This document shows positions 1 to 4,595 of a stretch of 5,779 bases of DNA, piece after piece. Position numbers and translations under genes: made by a program. A model generated the notes under the pieces. That model was given only the letters and a program-made list of their open reading frames with translations. It made no database searches and had not been told where the DNA came from. Positions within the stretch are counted from its first letter, which is position 1; each line of letters opens with the position of its first letter. The stretch comes from an uncultured Bacillota bacterium. GTDB taxonomy: Bacteria; Bacillota; Clostridia; Peptostreptococcales; Anaerovoracaceae. The stretch covers positions 1 through 5,779 of the forward strand of contig CAMNNG010000077.1 in NCBI GenBank assembly GCA_946545145.1, read 5' to 3'.

Positions 1-26
1 TTTTTGTTATTAAGCGGGCTCTGCTG

Positions 27-56
27 TTGAAAGCATAGCTTCGGCCGGGATATAAG
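27..56 (+). promoter_or_regulatory. Possible sigma-A promoter, distal candidate for the large RNA
   Basis: TTGAAA at 27-32, an 18-nt spacer and TATAAG at 51-56 resemble a housekeeping promoter. If it is used, transcription would start near 63 and the structured RNA would be about 900 nt long. This is consensus matching by eye in AT-rich DNA, so the chance of a false hit is high. Confidence 0.2.
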
Positions 57-272
57 ATTTGAAGTAAATGATTTACGAAAAAAGCGGGTGAATAATATAT
101 TAAACAAATAAAAGATGCCCAAAATGTATAACTGAGAAAGAAATCGACGCTCGAAAGCAGGGATCTTGATTGCTTTGGTTTACATAATACGGCAAGGGCA
201 CATCAAACCGCAGGTTATACAACCTGCAGTTGATATCTTTTTCCCAGCGGCTGGGGTATCATTAGAGCAAGG

Positions 273-302
273 TTGAATTATCAACACCATCAACAATAGA
301 AT
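273..302 (+). promoter_or_regulatory. Possible sigma-A promoter directly upstream of the large RNA
   Basis: TTGAAT at 273-278, an 18-nt spacer and TAGAAT at 297-302 would place the start near 309, just where the GC-rich, hairpin-dense region begins. That fits an RNA of about 650 nt. The -35 element also sits in a possible hairpin (271-288), so this stretch may instead be part of a longer RNA. Confidence 0.3.
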
Positions 303-304
303 AT

Positions 305-960
305 CTGCTTATGCTTTTGATCCAACTCGGTGCAGACGGGTCTACATCCTGCCGAGGTGAGGCAGAACTTCCGGTGAGAACTCATAGCGATAGCTTTGAG
401 GAGGAGCCGCGTGCAGTCAGCGATGGCTGCATGGGAGGCGCGAAGCGCCAACGGAGAAGCCGCAGCACTGTTTGGGTCCCGAGATAAAAGTTACTGCACT
501 CGCGGGGCGGACAATAGACGCTCCTGTGGAGAATAACCCTGTACGCCCCGGCGCGGCAAGCCGGTGAAACGGCGGGGAAGCCAACAACCGCTTTGGAGTT
601 GAGGCCCGGAAACGGGATATAACGCGAGATGCAGGTGCGAGTAGCCATAGCTCCGAAACAGTAAATCCGCAACAGGCTTGAAACCTGTGTAGAGCGATAG
701 GGAATCTGAAGTTTGGTGAAAGTTGTGGGTATCAGCCCCATGCGGTCATGGCCTTAAAGGTCTTCCGCTCGGCGGTAGCGCGCGGCGGAAAGAAGCCTTG
801 AGGCGGTGCGGAAATGTTAGGGGTCGCTCCCCGAAGCACAGAGCCGCATCACCGGTGAACGAACATTGTCTGGGTCCATGCAGCATCCCGAAGGGGAGGA
901 TCGAAGGTGTAAGCAGGTATTCTTCGCAACGGAACAAATATCCCTTCAAGCTGTTGTGAT
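305..960 (+). ncRNA. Large, highly structured non-coding RNA (ROOL/GOLLD-like, family unassigned)
   Basis: There is no credible coding frame here, yet the stretch is dense in hairpins. Examples: 349-365 (CTGCC/GGCAG), 381-400 (7 bp, one mismatch), 411-432 (about 9 bp, GCGA loop), 437-449 (very stable GCGAAGC tip), 503-550 (CGGGGCG/CGCCCCG enclosing 521-531), 560-573, 605-616 (CCCG-GAAA-CGGG), 672-688, 738-751, 757-799 (AAGG/CCTT enclosing TTCCGC/GCGGAA), 805-850 (7 bp enclosing GGGG/CCCC at 820-832), 886-897 and 902-926. The GNRA-type loops GCGA and GAAA occur in the + orientation only, which sets the strand. The conserved sequences of RNase P RNA, tmRNA, rRNA and group II intron domain V were not recognised. 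Length and ornate multi-helix build resemble the known large RNAs ROOL (about 600 nt) and GOLLD (about 800 nt) of Bacillota and their phages; that link is inferred from general properties, not from recognised sequence. Ends are approximate and no terminator follows. Confidence 0.7.
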
Positions 961-995
961 TCATACGCTAAAACGGTTGCAAATCACACGCTAAA
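961..995. repeat. Direct repeat TCAYACGCTAAA, two copies
   Basis: The 12-mer at 961-972 recurs at 984-995 with one difference (T/C at position 4), a period of 23 nt. The copies lie between the last hairpin of the large RNA and the thiamine riboswitch, and flank the candidate -35 box. TGTGATT (955-961) and AATCACA (982-988) can also pair around the first copy. A regulator site, a duplicated RNA end or chance are all possible. Confidence 0.5.
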
Positions 996-1005
996 GTAGT
1001 ATTGT
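977..1005 (+). promoter_or_regulatory. Candidate promoter of the thiamine operon
   Basis: TTGCAA at 977-982, a 17-nt spacer and TATTGT at 1000-1005 would start transcription near 1012, only a few bases before the aptamer, which is usual for riboswitch transcripts. The -10 is a weak match (4 of 6). Readthrough from the large RNA upstream is an alternative source of transcription, since no terminator is visible between them. Confidence 0.35.
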
Positions 1006-1015
1006 ATTAACGGAA

Positions 1016-1112
1016 ATAACAAACGGGGAGCTTGCAGGAGCAGGCTGAGATCGGACCGATCAGTCCGGACCCATAAAACCTGATTTGGATAATGCCAACG
1101 TAGGGATATATT
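1016..1112 (+). promoter_or_regulatory. TPP riboswitch (THI box) controlling the thiamine operon
   Basis: The aptamer carries the family landmarks in order: CGGGG (1024-1028), hairpin P3 CTTGC-AGGA-GCAGG (1031-1044), CTGAGA (1045-1050), an optional extra stem CGGAC/GTCCG (1052-1067), ACCC (1069-1072), then ACCTGATTTGGATAATGCC from 1078 and GTAGGGA ending at 1106. The usual CTGG/CCAG pairing is replaced by TTGG (1085-1088) with CCAA (1095-1098), a compensated change that supports a working fold. P1 is weak and AU-rich. TPP binding is known to repress thiamine genes in this class. Here bases 1103-1111 would pair with the terminator's left arm when TPP is absent, so the switch most likely acts by transcription termination. 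Confidence 0.96.
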
Positions 1113-1166
1113 GGACGACCGCTTTGCGAAAAAACTGCGGGCGAGAAGATCGAAAGAATGATCAAG

Positions 1167-1196
1167 CAGATATATCCCAGGATATATCTGTTTTTT
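1167..1196 (+). terminator. Intrinsic terminator, expression platform of the TPP riboswitch
   Basis: A perfect 10-bp stem CAGATATATC (1167-1176) / GATATATCTG (1181-1190) with loop CCAG is followed directly by six T residues. It lies between the aptamer and thiM, before the thiM ribosome binding site. Its left arm (1170-1178) is exactly complementary to aptamer bases 1103-1111, so an antiterminator can replace it when TPP is scarce. Confidence 0.92.
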
Positions 1197-1234
1197 CTTA
1201 TGAAAGAAGCGTATGGAAAGCAGGAGGAAAGAAA

Positions 1235-2056
1235 ATGCTTGGAAAATGCATAACGAATGTTAGAAACAATGTGCCTCTCGTGCACAATATCACGAACTAT
1301 GTAACAGTAAACGACGTTGCGAACGTGCTTCTCGCATGCGGCGGAAGCCCGATCATGAGCGACGAGCCGGATGACGTCGAAGACATCACGACGATCTGCG
1401 GCGGTCTGAACATCAATATCGGAACGCTTAACAAAAATAGCATCGAGGGAATGTTCCTCGCAGGAAAGAAAGCGAACGAACTCGGACACGTAGTCCTGCT
1501 CGATCCCGTTGGCGCGGGCGCTTCCGCACTGAGAACGAACACTGCTGTCAAGCTGATGGACGAAGTCAAGTTCGATGTCATCAGGGGCAACATCTCCGAG
1601 ATCAAGACTCTGGCTCTGGGAAGCGGAACGACGAAGGGCGTAGATGCTGACGTTGCTGATGCTGTTACGGAAGATTCGCTGGACAGCGCAGTCACATTCG
1701 TCAAGGAGCTGGCTGCAAAGACAGGTTCCATCATCGCCATCACAGGCGCGATCGACCTCGTTGCTGACGCTGAGAGATGCTTCGTCATCAGGAACGGCCG
1801 CCCGGAGATGGGAAAGATCACGGGAACAGGCTGCCAGCTTTCGGGAATGATGACAGGCTTCCTCGTAGCTAACCCGGACAACAAACTCGAAGCCGCAGCA
1901 GCCGCTGTCTGCACGATGGGTCTTGCCGGCGAGATCGGCTGGAGCAGGATGCAGGAAGGCGACGGAAACTCGACTTACAGAAACCGCATCATCGACGCCA
2001 TCTTCAACATGGACGAAGAGACTCTGGACAACGGCGCAAAATTTGAGATCAAATAG
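1235..2056 (+). CDS. thiM: Hydroxyethylthiazole kinase ThiM
   Basis: Phosphorylates the thiamine precursor 4-methyl-5-hydroxyethylthiazole (THZ) to THZ-phosphate with ATP, in the cytoplasm; a salvage step. The 273-residue product has the normal family length (about 260-275). Family features seen: HNITNYVTVNDVAN (17-30), substrate-site segment PIMSDEPDD (39-47), DPVGAGA (90-96), RGNISEI (117-123), ITGAIDL (169-175) and the anion-hole/catalytic motif GTGC at 197-200, with Cys200 as the active-site cysteine. The ATG at 1235 is chosen because AGGAGG (1222-1227) lies 7 nt upstream; the frame stays open further upstream but runs into the terminator and riboswitch. First gene of the operon, 12 nt ahead of thiE, and controlled by the TPP riboswitch. 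Confidence 0.97.
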   Translation: MLGKCITNVRNNVPLVHNITNYVTVNDVANVLLACGGSPIMSDEPDDVEDITTICGGLNINIGTLNKNSIEGMFLAGKKANELGHVVLLDPVGAGASALRTNTAVKLMDEVKFDVIRGNISEIKTLALGSGTTKGVDADVADAVTEDSLDSAVTFVKELAAKTGSIIAITGAIDLVADAERCFVIRNGRPEMGKITGTGCQLSGMMTGFLVANPDNKLEAAAAAVCTMGLAGEIGWSRMQEGDGNSTYRNRIIDAIFNMDEETLDNGAKFEIK

Positions 2057-2068
2057 CGGGGTGAAGAT

Positions 2069-2725
2069 ATGAAAAAACTGACACGTGAAGAACTGACAAA
2101 ATCACTGCTGCTCTACGCCGTGACAGACCGTCACTGGCTTGAAGGCCGCACGCTCTACGAGGTCGTCAAAGAAAGCCTCGACGGCGGCGCGACATTCATG
2201 CAGCTTAGAGAAAAAACACTGGACGAGGAATCATTCTATCAGGAAGCAGTCGAACTGCAGGCGCTGTGCAAGGAGTACGGCGTGCCGTTCGTCGTCAATG
2301 ACGATGTCGACATCGCAGTCCGCATGGACGCTGACGGAGTGCACGTCGGCCAGAGCGATATGGAAGCAGGCGACGTAAGAGCGCTGATCGGACCGGACAA
2401 GATCCTGGGCGTATCCGCTTCCACAGTCGAGCAGGCCAAGCTCGCCGAAGAGCGCGGAGCCGACTACCTCGGCGTTGGCGCGGTCTTCCCGACAGGCTCG
2501 AAGGACGACGCTGAAGATGTATCGTTCGAAACTCTCAAAGCGATCTGCGAAGCAGTTTCGATACCGGTCGTCGCGATCGGCGGAATCACAGAGGGCAACA
2601 CGCCCGAGCTCGCGGGAAGCGGCATCTGCGGCATCGCTGTCATCAGCGCGATCTATGCGCAGGAGAACATCCTCGAGGCGACGAAGCGCCTGAAGGCCGT
2701 CACAGCCGAGATGGTCGCAAAGTAA
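2069..2725 (+). CDS. thiE: Thiamine-phosphate synthase ThiE
   Basis: Joins HMP-pyrophosphate (product of ThiD) with THZ-phosphate (product of ThiM) to give thiamine monophosphate and pyrophosphate, in the cytoplasm. The product has 218 residues, a usual length for this TIM-barrel enzyme. Visible motifs: YAVTDR (16-21), QLREK (45-49, pyrimidine/pyrophosphate site), NDDVD (77-81), DGVHVGQSD (89-97, with metal-binding Asp97), GVSAST (114-119), YLGVGAVFPTGSKDDA (133-148, a phosphate-binding loop), AIGGI (169-173) and GIAVISAI (188-195). The start ATG has GGGGTGA (2058-2064) 4 nt upstream, and the 12-nt gap to thiM points to one transcript. TenI is a homologue with a similar fold, but the intact QLREK and GQSD motifs favour ThiE. 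Confidence 0.97.
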   Translation: MKKLTREELTKSLLLYAVTDRHWLEGRTLYEVVKESLDGGATFMQLREKTLDEESFYQEAVELQALCKEYGVPFVVNDDVDIAVRMDADGVHVGQSDMEAGDVRALIGPDKILGVSASTVEQAKLAEERGADYLGVGAVFPTGSKDDAEDVSFETLKAICEAVSIPVVAIGGITEGNTPELAGSGICGIAVISAIYAQENILEATKRLKAVTAEMVAK

Positions 2726-2746
2726 GCGGGGCAGTAAGCAAACGTA

Positions 2747-2792
2747 TCTGCCGGCGGAAACGCGCTACGGTAATCGTAAGCGCAGAGGCAGA
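2747..2792 (+). other. Intercistronic two-tier stem-loop between thiE and the HAD gene
   Basis: TCTGCC (2747-2752) pairs with GGCAGA (2787-2792) and encloses a second stem GCGCTACG (2762-2769) / CGT-A-AGCGC (2775-2783, one bulged A) with loop GTAAT. No U-tract follows, so it is not an intrinsic terminator. It lies in the 114-nt gap 2726-2839, which has no reading frame worth reporting. It could stabilise or process the operon mRNA; this is an inference. Confidence 0.5.
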
Positions 2793-2839
2793 AACAAAAT
2801 GCAGACACAGTAAAAACAGAAAAGAAAACAGCAATAAGT

Positions 2840-3511
2840 ATGGCAGATATAAAAACTGATTTAGCAAATGGAAAGATCAAGGGCGCGATCTTTGACCTCG
2901 ACGGCGTCCTGCTCGATTCGATGAGCATATGGACGGACCTGGGCGCGAGATATCTCGCTGACTGGGGAGTCGAGGCTGAAGAGGGACTTGCTGAAACGCT
3001 CTTCTCGATGAGCATGGAGCAGGGTGCTGAGTACCTTGCTTCCAATTACGACATCCCCGTCGACGCCGGCGAAGTGCTGGACGGAATGAGGGATATGCTC
3101 AGGGACTTCTACTTCTTCGAAGTGGGAGCGAAGGAAGGAGCGGCAGAGCTTCTTGAAGGGCTCACGTCACAGGGCGTGCTCGCAGTAGCGGCGACCTCGA
3201 GCCCGAGGCTGCACGTCGAAAAGGCGCTTGAAAGAAACGGCCTTCTCAAGTACATGGCGAAGATATTCACATGCGCTGAGATCGGCTACAGCAAGCATAC
3301 GCCGGAGATCTATGATGCGGCGGCTGCTTACATGAACACAGACCGCAGCACGACTCTCGTGTTCGAAGACTCGCTCTATGCGCTGAAGACGGCTGCTGAT
3401 GCGGGCTTCAGGGCGGTCGGAGTATTCGACGCCGACGGCGAAGCCGATCAGAAGGGCGTCGAGGAGACGGGCGAGATCTATCTGAAGGAGCTTGCGGAAT
3501 TTCCGCTTTAA
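2840..3511 (+). CDS. HAD-superfamily phosphatase in the thiamine operon
   Basis: A 223-residue haloacid dehalogenase-type hydrolase, subfamily I, close in build to beta-phosphoglucomutase and phosphoglycolate phosphatase-like enzymes. Motif I FDLDGVLLDS (18-27) supplies the nucleophile Asp19 and acid/base Asp21. Residues about 28-100 form a helical cap. Motif II is ATSS (118-121), motif III Lys152 in GYSKHTPEIY, motif IV FEDS (175-178) with metal-binding Glu176 and Asp177. The catalytic set is complete, so it should be active and cytosolic. The substrate cannot be read from the sequence. Placed between thiE and thiD, it may dephosphorylate thiamine monophosphate or another pathway phosphate ester. 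The ATG at 2840 is the only plausible start, but no good Shine-Dalgarno sequence precedes it (AAAACAGCAATAAGT), unlike its neighbours, so expression may be lower. Confidence 0.9.
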   Translation: MADIKTDLANGKIKGAIFDLDGVLLDSMSIWTDLGARYLADWGVEAEEGLAETLFSMSMEQGAEYLASNYDIPVDAGEVLDGMRDMLRDFYFFEVGAKEGAAELLEGLTSQGVLAVAATSSPRLHVEKALERNGLLKYMAKIFTCAEIGYSKHTPEIYDAAAAYMNTDRSTTLVFEDSLYALKTAADAGFRAVGVFDADGEADQKGVEETGEIYLKELAEFPL

Positions 3512-3516
3512 TTAAA
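3494..3516 (+). terminator. Weak hairpin overlapping the HAD stop codon, possible partial terminator
   Basis: GCGGA (3494-3498) and TCCGC (3502-3506) form a 5-bp stem with a 3-nt loop, followed by TTTAATTAAA. The stem is short and the U-run is broken, so at most it attenuates transcription into thiD; it may be no more than coding sequence. Confidence 0.2.
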
Positions 3517-3710
3517 TAGCTAACAACGGGGCGCATCAGGCTGACAGAGCATTTGCTTACTGAAGCGTGATGCAGCCCTGCTGAAGCGGCAGACCGGGGG
3601 CACCACTCTCTGTCGCTATAAAAAAGTGGATGCTTAGAAGCAGAAGTTTGTGCAGCCTGACGCGAACGCAGATGATGCGTGACGCAGACAGTGGGCAGCA
3701 CAAACGGGAA
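3512..3710 (+). other. Long structured leader between the HAD gene and thiD
   Basis: A 209-nt gap (to the thiD start) without a credible gene, unusually long for this operon. Hairpins: 3533-3573 (GCATCA/TGATGC enclosing GCTT-ACTG-AAGC at 3555-3566), 3578-3592 (CTGC/GCAG), 3603-3629 (CCACT/AGTGG) and 3666-3680 (ACGCA-GATGA-TGCGT). The octamer CTGAAGCG occurs twice (3560-3567 and 3581-3588). The beginning, TAACAACGGGGCGC (3521-3534) followed by GGCTGA (3539-3544), echoes TAACAAACGGGGAGC and GGCTGA of the TPP riboswitch at 1016. The P3 hairpin and the ACCTGAT...ATGCC part of the aptamer are not intact, so this is not a standard THI box. No terminator precedes thiD. It could be a decayed riboswitch, another regulatory RNA or a processing site. 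Confidence 0.45.
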
Positions 3711-3720
3711 AGGAGACAAA

Positions 3721-4593
3721 ATGAAAAAAGCATTGACGATCGCAGGATCGGATTCCTGCGGAGGCGCCGGCATTCAAGCAGACATCAAAACGATGACTAT
3801 GAATGGGGTATATGCGATGAGCGCTGTCACGGCGCTTACTGCGCAGAATACCACCGGCGTCACAGGTATCATGGAGGCTTCGCCTCAGTTCTTAGAGCAG
3901 CAGATCGATGCGGTATTCGAGGACATTTTCCCTGACGCCGTAAAGATCGGTATGGTTTCATCGACTGATCTGATCAAAGTCATCGGTGAAAAACTCAGGC
4001 ACTACGAAGCGAAAAACATCGTAGTTGACCCTGTTATGGTAGCGACCAGCGGCTCGCGCCTCATCGCTGAAGAAGCGGTCGAGACGCTTGAAAAGGAGCT
4101 GCTGCCTCTGGCGACAGTCATCACACCGAACATCCCCGAAGCAGAGATCCTCACGGGCCACGCAATCACTTCTGAAGAAGAAATGGAAGCGGCCGCAAAG
4201 GAGATCTTTGACCTCTTCGGATGCGGCGTTCTGCTGAAGGGCGGCCACCGCGTAAACGACGCGAACGACTTCCTCTATGACGGAAGAGGCCTTGCGTCGG
4301 GCGGTACATCGAGATGGTTCCTCGGACGCAGGATCGACAACCCGAACACGCATGGAACGGGATGCACGCTTTCGAGCGCGATCGCGTCGAACCTCGCGAA
4401 GGGCTTTGACCTCGAGACATCGGTCGAGAGAGCGAAGGCCTACATTTCCGGAGCGCTCGAGGCTATGCTCGACCTCGGAAAGGGCTCGGGCCCGATGCAG
4501 CAAAACTTCGATCTTACAGGCGAATTCGCCAAAGAAGCCGACGCGGCCGTAAGCGCGGGCGCTGCGGCTCAGAACCCGGAAAGTGAGGCGTAG
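3721..4593 (+). CDS. thiD: Hydroxymethylpyrimidine / HMP-phosphate kinase ThiD
   Basis: Phosphorylates HMP to HMP-P and then HMP-PP, the pyrimidine half used by ThiE. This ribokinase-fold enzyme begins with the hallmark TIAGSDSCGGAGIQADIKT (6-24). It continues with TALTAQNT (37-44), KIGM (75-78), DPVMVATSGSRL (103-114), TPNIPEAEIL (135-144), LLKGGH (171-176) and the catalytic GTGC at 212-215 (Cys215). The product has 290 residues, somewhat longer than the usual 260-270; the excess is a low-complexity Ala/Glu-rich tail (about 268-290) of no evident function. The ATG at 3721 is preceded by AAAGGAG (3709-3715), and the protein then starts at the family's normal position; an in-frame ATG at 3679 would add 14 residues without a binding site. 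cytX begins 2 nt after its stop codon. Confidence 0.97.
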   Translation: MKKALTIAGSDSCGGAGIQADIKTMTMNGVYAMSAVTALTAQNTTGVTGIMEASPQFLEQQIDAVFEDIFPDAVKIGMVSSTDLIKVIGEKLRHYEAKNIVVDPVMVATSGSRLIAEEAVETLEKELLPLATVITPNIPEAEILTGHAITSEEEMEAAAKEIFDLFGCGVLLKGGHRVNDANDFLYDGRGLASGGTSRWFLGRRIDNPNTHGTGCTLSSAIASNLAKGFDLETSVERAKAYISGALEAMLDLGKGSGPMQQNFDLTGEFAKEADAAVSAGAAAQNPESEA

Positions 4594-4595
4594 TC

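Larger units (their letters stand above)
1..304. other. AT-rich intergenic region, no gene found
   Basis: No reading frame with a ribosome binding site was seen on either strand. The left half (about 55-125) is very AT-rich and could hold promoter elements. A clear hairpin lies at 210-227 (stem GCAGGTT / AACCTGC, loop ATAC), a smaller one at 244-256 (CCCAG / CTGGG) and another at 271-288 (GGTTGA with TCAAC-A-CC). The U-run at 238-243 starts about 10 nt after the 210-227 stem, too far for a standard terminator. The hairpins could be an extra 5' domain of the RNA that follows, or the tail of an upstream transcript that starts outside the window. Confidence 0.5.

Noticed and set aside
210..243. 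Terminator at the left side (stem 210-227, T-run 238-243)
   Set aside because: The T-run is about 10 nt away from the stem, too far for an intrinsic terminator.
382..741. 119-codon minus strand frame
   Set aside because: It is antisense to the hairpin-dense block, with no binding site or domain; GC-rich structured RNA easily leaves such frames open.
47..944. Possible closing helix GGGATAT (47-53) with ATATCCC (938-944)
   Set aside because: GGGATAT also occurs at 614-620 and 1103-1109, so the 7-bp match is ambiguous and may be chance; it does not define the RNA ends.
723..959. 78-codon + strand frame starting with TTG inside the structured RNA
   Set aside because: No ribosome binding site, no recognisable domain, and the whole span is occupied by paired RNA stems (738-751, 757-799, 805-850).
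305..960. Group II intron, RNase P RNA or tmRNA as identity of the large RNA
   Set aside because: No GTGYG start or domain V hairpin, no reverse transcriptase, no RNase P core sequence such as GAGGAAAGTC, and no tRNA-like CCA end were found.
1085..1234. In-frame upstream extension of thiM from an ATG within the riboswitch
   Set aside because: It would translate through the aptamer and the terminator; the ATG at 1235 has AGGAGG at the right distance and gives the normal family length.
3679..3720. Upstream in-frame start for thiD
   Set aside because: No ribosome binding site there; AAAGGAG lies before 3721 and the ThiD N-terminus begins there.
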